NCBI RefSeq assembly: GCF_934359325.1
Contig: NZ_CAKRLH010000009.1
Location: forward strand, 1-21,738
Length of the DNA stretch: 21,738 nt
Reading direction: 5' to 3'
DNA from: an uncultured Porphyromonas sp.
Lineage (GTDB): Bacteria > Bacteroidota > Bacteroidia > Bacteroidales > Porphyromonadaceae
In this document: positions 15,408-21,738 of the stretch, piece after piece
Layout of the letters: every line of letters begins with the position of its first letter
Position numbering within the stretch: the first letter of the stretch is position 1
Translations under genes and position numbers: made by a program
The notes under the pieces: generated by a model
Told to the model about the DNA's origin: nothing
What the model saw: only the letters and a program-made list of their open reading frames with translations
Database searches by the model: none

Positions 15408-16064
15408 ATGAACTATCTACTAGTGCATCCTCTCAAGCTACGTATCCTCCTATCGCTCCTCATCCTAATGCAACTATCAGCAGTAGCAGAGGCACAGGAG
15501 TCTCTCCGCGAGGAGATGAAGGAGATCTCTATGGAGGGAAAGAAGGTGAAGGGCTTCCTGGTGCCGGTGCGAACGGAGTACGGCGAGAGCCTCCCAACCG
15601 TGAATCTCGGTCCGGTCTCTATCTATCGGGAGATGAAGTATGCTACCCCCGAGGAGCGCAGAGCCTATAACCGCCTGGTGAGAGACGTGAAGATCACCCT
15701 CCCCTACGCCAAGATGGTGAATGAAACAATGATGGAGACCTACGAGTATCTCCTGACACTGCCCAATGATAAGGCTCGTGAGGCTCACCTCAAGCGGATG
15801 CAGAAGGAGCTCTACGAGCAATACAAGCCGGAGATGAAGAAGCTCACTCTACGACAGGGCAAGCTCCTCCTGAAGCTGATTACGAGGGAGACCAATAGCA
15901 CCTCCTACGAGCTGATCGACTCCTTCCTGGGAGGCTTTGCGGCAGGATTCTGGAATATGTTTGCCAAGTTCTTCGGCGCTTCTCTCAAGGCTGACTACGA
16001 TCCTTACGGCAAGGACGCTATGATCGAGCGTGTCTGTACGGAAGTGGAGTACGGATTGATCTAA
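15408..16064 (+). CDS. Exported DUF4294 family protein
   Basis: This 218-aa protein has an N-terminal signal peptide (LRILLSLLILMQLSAVAEA, cleavage near residue 30, before QES). The mature part resembles DUF4294, a Bacteroidetes family of unknown function: VNLGPVSIYREMKYATPEER, followed by YNRLVRDVKITLPYAKMVNE, then a helical, Lys/Glu-rich stretch (KRMQKELYEQYKPEMKKL) and KLLLKLITRETNSTSYELI. A glycine- and aromatic-rich hydrophobic segment (SFLGGFAAGFWNMFAKFFG, ~167-185) could touch membrane. It is probably periplasmic. It is a single gene with its own promoter box, and its TAA overlaps the TAG of convergent topB. Family membership is by recall of motif style; no function is claimed. Confidence 0.82.
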   Translation: MNYLLVHPLKLRILLSLLILMQLSAVAEAQESLREEMKEISMEGKKVKGFLVPVRTEYGESLPTVNLGPVSIYREMKYATPEERRAYNRLVRDVKITLPYAKMVNETMMETYEYLLTLPNDKAREAHLKRMQKELYEQYKPEMKKLTLRQGKLLLKLITRETNSTSYELIDSFLGGFAAGFWNMFAKFFGASLKADYDPYGKDAMIERVCTEVEYGLI

Positions 16065-18091
16065 GGTTCCTCCTGCGGTAGTGGAGATCGGTAGTCACAT
16101 CCCTCCGCATACCTGGAGCATCCGAGGGCTGTCCGTCCACGAAGGAGATGCCCCTCATGACACTTCGGACAGAGGTCTCCTTCATGGGGGACAATATCAT
16201 CAGATCTATCTGACTTAGAGGAGGAGCGGCGCTGTCGTTTCTTCTTTTTTGCTTTTCCCCCCGAGGAAGAGGACTTCTCCTCCTCGATCAGGGCACTCAT
16301 AGTGCGAGGATCACGGATCACCTCAGCAACCATACGAGTGACCTTCTGCGTCAGGTCGGAAATGAACTGGCGAGCATCGTACTCTCCACTCTCGATCTGG
16401 CGCAGCTTCCGCTCCCACTGACCGGTAAGCTCCACACTCTTGAGCATATCGTCCCGGATGATATGGATCAGCTCCCTACCAAGTGGGGTCGGGAGCAGAG
16501 TCTTCCGCTGCTTGCGGATATAGCCACGACTGAGAAGTGTCTCGATGATGGCGGCACGTGTTGAGGGGCGACCGATACCGTTTTGCTTCAGCGCCTCCTT
16601 CATCTCCTCGCTCTCCACGAGCTTACCGGCAGTCTCCATTGCCCTGAGCAGTGTCGCCTCTGTGTAGGCTCTCGGCGGGCGGGTCTGCTTCTCCTGCAGC
16701 TGTGGCTTGTGCGGGCCCTGCTCTCCCTCGACAAAGGAGGGCATCACAGCCGTGGACGGCTCATCGTCCGCAGACTCCTTGTCCTCGTCGGGCTTCGTCA
16801 CCGCCTGCCACCCGGGATCGGTGATCACTCGCCCATTGGCTCGGAAGCGAACCCCCTCGACTGCTCCCTGGACCGTTGTCTGCTCGTACTGCATATCGGG
16901 ATAGAAGGCGGCGATGAAACGTCTCGCTATGAGGTCGTAGATCTGTCCTTCCTCATTGGTGGTTAGCACCCCTACCTCGCCGGTCGGTATGATCGCGTGG
17001 TGGTCGGTCACCTTACTATTATCCACGACGCTCTTAAGCTTCCGGAGTTTCTTATGCCCCAGTGGGGAGATTAGGTCGCTCAGCATCCTGTGATGCCGGT
17101 AGAGATTATTGAGTATCTCGGGACACTTGGCGTAGACATCCTCAGTGATATAGGTCGTATCTACGCGCGGATAGGTGACCAGCTTGCGTTCATAGAGCGC
17201 CTGGATGGTGCGGAGAGTCTCATCGGCTGAGAGTCCCAGCTTCTTATTCGCCTCTATCTGGAGGGAGGTAAGGTCAAAGAGATGCGGCGGGGTCTCCTTC
17301 CCTTTCTTCTTCGTCACCTTAGTGACAGAAAAAGGCTTCCCGGTGATCTTATCCAATATCTTCTGCGCCTTATCAACCGTACTGTAACGCCCAGTGGTAG
17401 TGGCAAAGGCGGTCTCCCTATAGATCGTCTTGATCTCCCAGTAGGGCTCCGGAACGAAGTGCTCTATTTCCTCCGCCCTCTCGACGATAAGGGCAAGTGT
17501 CGGCGTCTGTACACGTCCGACAGATAGCAGACGGCGAGAGTCCCCCGACCGATACTTGAGCGTATAGAGTCGCGTCGCATTGATCCCCAGGAGCCAGTCT
17601 CCGATCGCACGCGTCATTCCGGCATAGTAGAGTCGCTCATACTCGGCTGACTCATGGAGGTGATCGAAGCCCTCTCGGATCGCCTCCTCGGTCATTGACG
17701 AGAGCCAGAGACGCCGGATCGGAGCCTTACAGTCAGCCAGCTGGAGTACCCAGCGCTGGATCAGCTCTCCCTCCTGACCCGCATCGCCACAGTTGATCAC
17801 CTCGTCAGCCTCAGATACCAGTCTGCAGATAACATCAAACTGGTGCTTGATGCCGTTATCTTTCTTGAGCTTGATCCCAAATCGCTCCGGCACGATCGGC
17901 AGGTGGACGAGACTCCACCGCCGCCACCGTGTAGCATACTCAGCCGGCTCCTTCAGCTCACAGAGGTGACCAAAGGTCCAGGTGACCCGGTATCCATTGC
18001 CCTCCATATAGCCGTCGTGTGCCTCATTGGCACCCAGGACGGCGGCTATGGAGCGCGCTACAGAGGGTTTCTCAGCGATACAGACCTTCAT
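16061..18091 (-). CDS. topB: DNA topoisomerase III
   Basis: This 676-aa type IA topoisomerase decatenates and relaxes negatively supercoiled DNA. The Toprim domain starts MKVCIAEKPSVARSI (E7). The acidic cluster reads NCGDAGQEGELIQRW (100-114): D103 and E107 match the usual DxDxE positions but the middle Asp is Gly105. The active-site Tyr is Y307 in LVTYPRVDTTYI, and SVGRVQTPTLALIVER (190-205) is the conserved type IA segment. A Lys/Ser-rich linker precedes a C-terminal four-Cys zinc ribbon (CPKCHEG...GCSRYAEGC). I chose the start at 18091 because MKVCIAEKPS is the family N-terminus; the in-frame ATG at 18142 would add 17 residues from the intergenic hairpin. It follows pgm in the same direction, separated by that hairpin. 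Confidence 0.93.
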   Translation of the reverse strand: MKVCIAEKPSVARSIAAVLGANEAHDGYMEGNGYRVTWTFGHLCELKEPAEYATRWRRWSLVHLPIVPERFGIKLKKDNGIKHQFDVICRLVSEADEVINCGDAGQEGELIQRWVLQLADCKAPIRRLWLSSMTEEAIREGFDHLHESAEYERLYYAGMTRAIGDWLLGINATRLYTLKYRSGDSRRLLSVGRVQTPTLALIVERAEEIEHFVPEPYWEIKTIYRETAFATTTGRYSTVDKAQKILDKITGKPFSVTKVTKKKGKETPPHLFDLTSLQIEANKKLGLSADETLRTIQALYERKLVTYPRVDTTYITEDVYAKCPEILNNLYRHHRMLSDLISPLGHKKLRKLKSVVDNSKVTDHHAIIPTGEVGVLTTNEEGQIYDLIARRFIAAFYPDMQYEQTTVQGAVEGVRFRANGRVITDPGWQAVTKPDEDKESADDEPSTAVMPSFVEGEQGPHKPQLQEKQTRPPRAYTEATLLRAMETAGKLVESEEMKEALKQNGIGRPSTRAAIIETLLSRGYIRKQRKTLLPTPLGRELIHIIRDDMLKSVELTGQWERKLRQIESGEYDARQFISDLTQKVTRMVAEVIRDPRTMSALIEEEKSSSSGGKAKKKKRQRRSSSKSDRSDDIVPHEGDLCPKCHEGHLLRGRTALGCSRYAEGCDYRSPLPQEEP

Positions 18092-18105
18092 CCGACAAGC
18101 ATAGG

Positions 18106-18147
18106 AAGGGATGGGAAAGACAGGTTCACACCGCTCTCCCATCCCTT
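18106..18147 (-). terminator. Hairpin between pgm and topB, probable pgm terminator
   Basis: Perfect 11-bp arms AAGGGATGGGA (18106-18116) and TCCCATCCCTT (18137-18147) flank a 20-nt loop, just after the pgm stop and before the topB start on the minus strand. There is no long U-run, as in the hairpin at 3302-3347, which has the same loop length. It could end or attenuate pgm transcription into topB. Confidence 0.6.
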
Positions 18148-18167
18148 TGTTTCTTAGATTAAATCAC

Positions 18168-19919
18168 TCAGATATCGAGCTGCTTGCGGATCGCCTCTAC
18201 ACGCTCGTCACAGGTACGGCGTACCTCTGCCAGCTGATCAGGGTTCTTAGGCGTGGCATGCACCTCGATGTAAAACTTGATCTTCGGCTCAGTACCCGAG
18301 GGGCGGACAGAGAGCTTGGTACCGCTAGCGGTGAAGAACTGAAGGACGTTGGACGTGGTGGGGAAGTCAAGTGTGTAGGTCTCGCCACTCACCTGATCTC
18401 TGCCCTCAAGAGTAGAGTAGTCCAGCACCTCAGTCACCTGCTCGCCTGCAAGCTCCTGGAGAGGATGATGACGGAAGTTCTTCATCATATCCTCAATCTC
18501 CTGAGCACCGGTCACACCTGGGCGAACCACGCTGATGGTCTTCTCGACGGAATAGCCATACTCGAGGTAGATCTTATCGAGGAGTTGATAGAGTGTCATG
18601 CCCTGCTCCAGTGCCCAGGCAAAGATCTCTCCCATAATGATACAGGCAGAGACAGAGTCCTTATCGCGGACAAAGTCCTCCCAGAGATAGCCGATACTCT
18701 CCTCACCACCACCGAGGTAGCGACGGGTACCCTCGTTTTGCCTCATCACGCTGGCAATCCACTTGAATCCGGTGTAGCAGTCGTAGAGCTCTACGTGACC
18801 GGCATCAGCCACATTGCGGATCAGGTCCGTGGTGACGATAGTCTTGACGAGATAGTCGCTCTCGGACAGATCACCGATCTCCTGATGACGCTTGATCGCA
18901 TAGTAGGCATAGAGGAGGCAGGTCTGGTTGCCGGTGAGGAGGACATACTTGCCCTCATTATCCTTACACCCCACAGCGAGACGATCCGCATCGGGATCCG
19001 AGGCAAGGACGAGATCGGCATCCACCTGATGAGCCAGATCCAGCGCCATCTTCATCGCCTCAGGGTTTTCCGGATTTGGTGAGTCCACAGTAGGGAAGTC
19101 CCCATCGACCACCATCTGCTCCTTGACCGGATGAATGTTATCAAATCCAGCAGCCTCCATGGCACGGACATTAATCTGGCTACCGGTGCCGTGAAGTGGA
19201 GTGTAGACAATGCAGAGGTCGTGGTGCGCCTTGATTGCCTCGGGAGTCAGCCGGGTAGTCAGCAGAGCATCAATATATTGCTTATCGAAGCTCTCATCGA
19301 TGATCGTAATCAAGTCCTCTCGTCCCTCAAACTTGATGTCACGCACGGAACGGATCTTATTGACCTCTCCGATGATATTCTTGTCATGAGGGGCAATGAT
19401 CTGAGCACCATCCTCCCAGTAGACCTTAAATCCATTGTACTCACGCGGATTATGTGAGGCGGTTACCATCCCTCCGCTCTGACAGCCGAAGTGACGGATT
19501 GCATAGGAGATCATCGGCGTGGGGCGGAGACTCTTGAAGAGGAAGACCCGGATGCCATTGGCAGTGAAGACATCAGCCACGATACGAGCAAAGGTCGTAC
19601 TATTGTGGCGTCCATCGTAGCCTACGACCACCTTAAGGTCTGCGTCCTCGCCAAACTCCTTGATCATATAATTGGAGAGACCCTGAGTGGCAGCACCGAT
19701 ATTGTATTTATTCATACGATTGGTTCCGGCACCCATGATGCCCCGCATGCCACCGGTGCCAAACTCCAAATCCCGGTAGAAGGCATCGACCAACTCCGCC
19801 GGATCCTCTGCGTCCAGGAGCCGCTGCACCTGACGGCGTGTCTCCTCATCATAGTCCTCAGAGAGCCACTTCTGAGCCCTTTCACGTGCCGAGGCGATTA
19901 AGCTTTCCGATACTGCCAT
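18168..19919 (-). CDS. Phosphoglucomutase / phosphomannomutase family phosphosugar mutase
   Basis: This 583-aa alpha-D-phosphohexomutase interconverts hexose 1- and 6-phosphates, probably glucose. All four domain signatures are present: FGTGGMRGIMGAGTNRMN (53-70), the phosphoserine loop TASHNPREYNGFKVYW (153-168, catalytic S155), the metal loop ASDPDADRLAVG (306-317, D308/D310/D312), the sugar-binding GGGEESIGYL, and the phosphate-binding RPSGTEPKIKFYIEVHA near the C-terminus. The length and GTGGMRG motif fit the large Bacteroidetes/Firmicutes PgcA-like group rather than ~460-aa ManB/GlmM. It is divergent from folP across a 567-bp gap and precedes topB. Substrate preference (glucose, mannose or ribose phosphate) cannot be fixed from sequence alone. 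Confidence 0.93.
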   Translation of the reverse strand: MAVSESLIASARERAQKWLSEDYDEETRRQVQRLLDAEDPAELVDAFYRDLEFGTGGMRGIMGAGTNRMNKYNIGAATQGLSNYMIKEFGEDADLKVVVGYDGRHNSTTFARIVADVFTANGIRVFLFKSLRPTPMISYAIRHFGCQSGGMVTASHNPREYNGFKVYWEDGAQIIAPHDKNIIGEVNKIRSVRDIKFEGREDLITIIDESFDKQYIDALLTTRLTPEAIKAHHDLCIVYTPLHGTGSQINVRAMEAAGFDNIHPVKEQMVVDGDFPTVDSPNPENPEAMKMALDLAHQVDADLVLASDPDADRLAVGCKDNEGKYVLLTGNQTCLLYAYYAIKRHQEIGDLSESDYLVKTIVTTDLIRNVADAGHVELYDCYTGFKWIASVMRQNEGTRRYLGGGEESIGYLWEDFVRDKDSVSACIIMGEIFAWALEQGMTLYQLLDKIYLEYGYSVEKTISVVRPGVTGAQEIEDMMKNFRHHPLQELAGEQVTEVLDYSTLEGRDQVSGETYTLDFPTTSNVLQFFTASGTKLSVRPSGTEPKIKFYIEVHATPKNPDQLAEVRRTCDERVEAIRKQLDI

Positions 19920-19969
19920 AGCAATGATATGATTATAGTTTGTGATTATTTATATTCTTTCGTACTACT

Positions 19970-20055
19970 GACACCGTGAGTGTCACTCTGAGTGGGATCG
20001 ATGGGAGGAGCGCCTTCTTTGTGGGACCGCCACGACCCTTCCACACACAAATGTA
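19970..20055 (-). promoter_or_regulatory. Candidate pgm promoter box and structured 5' leader
   Basis: On the minus strand TACATTTG (20055-20048) fits the -7 consensus, without a good -33 box. Transcripts starting downstream would have a leader of about 120 nt before the pgm ATG. That leader holds several short dyads: GTGG/CCAC (20019-20031 region), the palindrome CACTCTGAGTG (19984-19994) and GACAC/GTGTC (19970-19984). They abut, so a folded leader is possible. No known riboswitch class is recognised. Confidence 0.35.
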
Positions 20056-20125
20056 CCTTTTTTTCTCTACCCTCATAATCCGGGACAGACCTGTCGCTCC
20101 AAAGCCGTATGGTGATGCCATCAAA

Positions 20126-20207
20126 CTAATACCGGTATTAGTCCAAACTATAGTCGGTATTAGTCGACACTAATACCGGTAATAGTGAATACTAATACCG
20201 GTATTAG
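20126..20207. repeat. Array C: 22-bp-period palindrome array (CTAATACC/GGTATTAG class)
   Basis: Four 16-mers start at 20126, 20148, 20170 and 20192, exactly 22 bp apart: CTAATACCGGTATTAG (perfect palindrome), CTATAGTCGGTATTAG, CTAATACCGGTAATAG and CTAATACCGGTATTAG again. Spacers are TCCAAA, TCGACA and TGAATA. Spacing and consensus match array B about 8 kb away. The array lies between the divergent pgm and folP genes, well upstream of both promoter boxes. Confidence 0.88.
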
Positions 20208-20270
20208 AATTAGCGGATCACTTTAATCTAGAAACCAGACTATTGAGTTGCTCGAAATTCATCTTATGAA

Positions 20271-20299
20271 GACGGTCGGATTTAGACGGTTGGATCCAA
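20271..20299. repeat. Short direct repeat and palindrome upstream of folP
   Basis: GACGGTCGGAT (20271-20281) and GACGGTTGGAT (20285-20295) are an 11-bp direct repeat with one mismatch and a 14-bp period. The second copy runs into the perfect palindrome TTGGATCCAA (20290-20299). They lie about 100 nt before the folP promoter. The rest of 20208-20394 shows nothing I can interpret. Confidence 0.4.
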
Positions 20300-20394
20300 T
20301 GCATTTGACCTGCCATTCTGCAACAAAGTCACATTCATTTCCTATAGACTGGTAGTGTATAGTGAAGTTATGATAGGAATAGGATACAAGCAAT

Positions 20395-20426
20395 TTTGGG
20401 GAGCCGAGCGGAAAAAGTTAGATTTG
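20395..20426 (+). promoter_or_regulatory. Bacteroidetes-type promoter of folP-cdaA
   Basis: TTTG (20395-20398), a 20-nt spacer and TAGATTTG (20419-20426) match both the -33 and the -7 consensus exactly, the best promoter in the window. The start would be near 20433, about 55 nt before the ATG at 20487. It lies downstream of the alternative in-frame ATG at 20355, which therefore would not be transcribed from it. Confidence 0.75.
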
Positions 20427-20486
20427 CTTTGTGAGCGACGCAAGAGGTCGCCGCCTAGTCATCGTTTTATAAGAAACTCACCTACC

Positions 20487-21374
20487 ATGAAGTCTGATCA
20501 GCACTGCACACTGCGTGTCAGGGGTCAAGTCCTGGATCTCACCGAGGAGCCCGTCGTCATGGGCATCCTCAATCATACACCGGACTCCTTCTATGCCGGG
20601 AGCCGGATCCAGGGGGAGGAAGCTGTCGAGGAGCGTATCGACAGGATCATCGCTGAGGGAGCTAAGATCATCGATGTGGGGGGCTACTCCTCCCGACCCG
20701 ATGCGGACGACGTCTCTCCAGAGGAGGAGTGGCGTCGGCTGCGCGAGGTGCTTACCGCCATACGCTGCCACTACCCAGACGTGATCGTCAGTGTGGACAC
20801 CTTCCGCGGGGAGGTGGCTCGCAAGTGTATCGAGGAGGGTGACGCAGATATCATCAACGACATATCCGGAGGACTAATCGATCCGGAGATGCTACCGACG
20901 GCCGCACAGCTCGACGTCCCCTATATCCTGATGCATATGAGGGGGACACCCAAGACTATGCAGAAGCAGCTCCACTACGATGGTCGTGTCACGGACGGAG
21001 CTGTAGCGGAGCTACTCAGTCAGATGCAGAAGGCACGAGAGCTGGGTATGCGGGAAGAGAATATCATCGTAGATCCGGGATTTGGATTCTCGAAAAACAC
21101 GGAGCAAAACTGGGAAATGATGGTGGACATCGACAAATGGGGCGACCTCGGGTACCCGCTTCTCGTAGGCATCAGCCGCAAGAGTATGATCTATAAGCTC
21201 TTTGGGTACACTCCCTTCGAGGCGCTGAATGGGACCACCTTCCTCAACACCTACTCTCTCCTCCATGGTGCACACATACTGCGGGTGCATGATGTGCGTG
21301 AGTGCGTGGAGTGCGTCCGTATGTATCAGGAGCTCCGCCGACTCTCTGACGAGGACGCCAAGCCTGTCGACTAA
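20487..21374 (+). CDS. folP: Dihydropteroate synthase
   Basis: This 295-aa TIM-barrel enzyme condenses 4-aminobenzoate with hydroxymethyl-dihydropterin diphosphate in folate synthesis and is the sulfonamide target in other bacteria. Family signatures occur in order: MGILNHTPDSFYAGSR (25-40), IIDVGGYSSRPDADDVSPEEEW, VSVDTFRGEVARKCIEEG, IINDISGG, ILMHMRGTPKTMQ, VDPGFGFSKNTEQNWEM and LVGISRKSMIYKL. GGYSSRP replaces the commoner GGESTRP, and NHTPDSF the commoner NVTPDSF. I chose MKSDQHCTLRVRG (20487) as start because the promoter at 20395-20426 lies between it and the upstream in-frame ATG (20355), and the extra 44 residues are not DHPS-like. cdaA starts 17 nt after the stop, so the two are cotranscribed. 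Confidence 0.95.
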   Translation: MKSDQHCTLRVRGQVLDLTEEPVVMGILNHTPDSFYAGSRIQGEEAVEERIDRIIAEGAKIIDVGGYSSRPDADDVSPEEEWRRLREVLTAIRCHYPDVIVSVDTFRGEVARKCIEEGDADIINDISGGLIDPEMLPTAAQLDVPYILMHMRGTPKTMQKQLHYDGRVTDGAVAELLSQMQKARELGMREENIIVDPGFGFSKNTEQNWEMMVDIDKWGDLGYPLLVGISRKSMIYKLFGYTPFEALNGTTFLNTYSLLHGAHILRVHDVRECVECVRMYQELRRLSDEDAKPVD

Positions 21375-21391
21375 GTAGTATCCTAGCATGT

Positions 21392-21738
21392 ATGGAGTGG
21401 CTATCCTTTAATTTCGTCGACGTACTCGACATACTTCTCTTTAGCGTCCTGCTCTACTATCTCTTCAGGGCGCTGCGCAAGGGGGGCAATAGCACGCTCC
21501 TCGTCGGCATCATTACCTTCGTGATGATGTGGGTGCTTTTCTCCCGGATCCTCAGCATGCGCCTTATGGGGCGGATCATGGATTATATGATGGGGATGGG
21601 GCTGCTGGTGCTGGTGATCCTCTTCCAGGACGATATCCGGCGCTTCCTCACCCTGCTGGGCTCGACGAATAAGTGGCTCTCTCCAGAGAAGATCTTCCGT
21701 CAGCGCAAGCGCGATCAGGCCAAGCAGCAGGAGGCCTC
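21392..21738 (+). CDS. cdaA: Diadenylate cyclase CdaA/DacA (3' partial)
   Basis: The first 115 codons of a gene run off the right edge. The protein starts MEWLSFNFVDVLDILLFSVL and has the CdaA N-terminal layout: three hydrophobic helices (~9-25, ~35-52, ~67-82), then VILFQDDIRRFLTLLGSTNKW, the conserved segment just before the cytoplasmic DAC domain, then a Lys/Arg/Gln-rich stretch. The catalytic DGA and RHR motifs would lie beyond the window, so activity cannot be judged. CdaA makes the second messenger c-di-AMP, which controls potassium and cell-wall homeostasis. The folP-cdaA order recurs in Bacteroidetes as I recall. The ATG at 21388 is out of frame and hits a stop after seven codons. Confidence 0.88.
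   Translation, partial: MEWLSFNFVDVLDILLFSVLLYYLFRALRKGGNSTLLVGIITFVMMWVLFSRILSMRLMGRIMDYMMGMGLLVLVILFQDDIRRFLTLLGSTNKWLSPEKIFRQRKRDQAKQQEA

Noticed and set aside
18092..18142. 17-residue N-terminal extension of topoisomerase III
   Set aside because: It covers the pgm-topB hairpin; MKVCIAEKPS at 18091 is the conserved start.
18111..19082. 323-codon plus-strand open frame opposite pgm
   Set aside because: It is antisense to conserved mutase motifs, has no recognisable domain, and starts in the pgm-topB hairpin.
19933..20173. Small frames on both strands between pgm and folP
   Set aside because: They overlap each other, a -7 box and array C, and show no family-like sequence; non-coding structure explains the region better.
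20355..20486. 44-residue N-terminal extension of dihydropteroate synthase
   Set aside because: It contains the folP promoter and has no family similarity.

Overview
This is a compact chromosomal segment from a member of the Bacteroidota, most likely a GC-rich Porphyromonas or close relative. The evidence is the T9SS translocon gene sprA/sov directly downstream of ruvA (the order I recall in Porphyromonas gingivalis), a secreted lysyl-endopeptidase-like protease ending in a T9SS sorting domain, a folP-cdaA pair, a DUF4294 protein, and promoters of the Bacteroidetes type (TTTG / TAnnTTTG) instead of sigma70 -35/-10 boxes. I see no rRNA, tRNA, insertion sequence, phage gene or CRISPR array.

Layout, left to right. 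(1) 1-3279, plus strand: a serine protease cut by the left edge, then a lipoprotein with a DUF4369-like N-terminus and a thioredoxin fold that lacks CXXC. (2) 3302-3347: a strong hairpin between convergent genes, then thiL on the minus strand (3363-4397). (3) 4398-4591: a divergent intergenic region with inverted repeats, then an Lrp/AsnC regulator (plus). (4) 5065-11700, minus strand: ruvA followed by the 6-kb sprA gene. (5) 11701-12275: a 575-bp divergent intergenic region with two 22-bp-period palindrome arrays and a possible coding remnant. (6) 12276-15277, plus strand: murF and two tandem ZIP metal transporters in a tight operon. (7) 15408-16064: an exported DUF4294 protein. (8) 16061-19919, minus strand: pgm then topB, separated by a hairpin. 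(9) 19920-20486: a 567-bp divergent intergenic region with a third 22-bp-period array, a possibly structured pgm leader and a very good folP promoter. (10) 20487 to the right edge: folP and the start of cdaA.

Most genes are housekeeping: thiamine diphosphate synthesis (thiL), peptidoglycan (murF), recombination and topology (ruvA, topB), sugar-phosphate metabolism (pgm), folate (folP) and c-di-AMP signalling (cdaA). The SprA translocon and the T9SS-tailed protease belong to one secretion pathway, as channel and probable cargo.

The feature I find most worth following is the set of three short arrays in the two longest divergent intergenic regions. All have the same architecture (inverted half-sites, 6-nt spacers, an exact 22-bp period) but fall into two sequence classes, GGGACT/AGTCCC and CTAATACC/GGTATTAG. 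In two of the arrays, arms differing from the consensus are matched by a complementary change across the 6-nt spacer. No binding factor or function can be assigned from this window.
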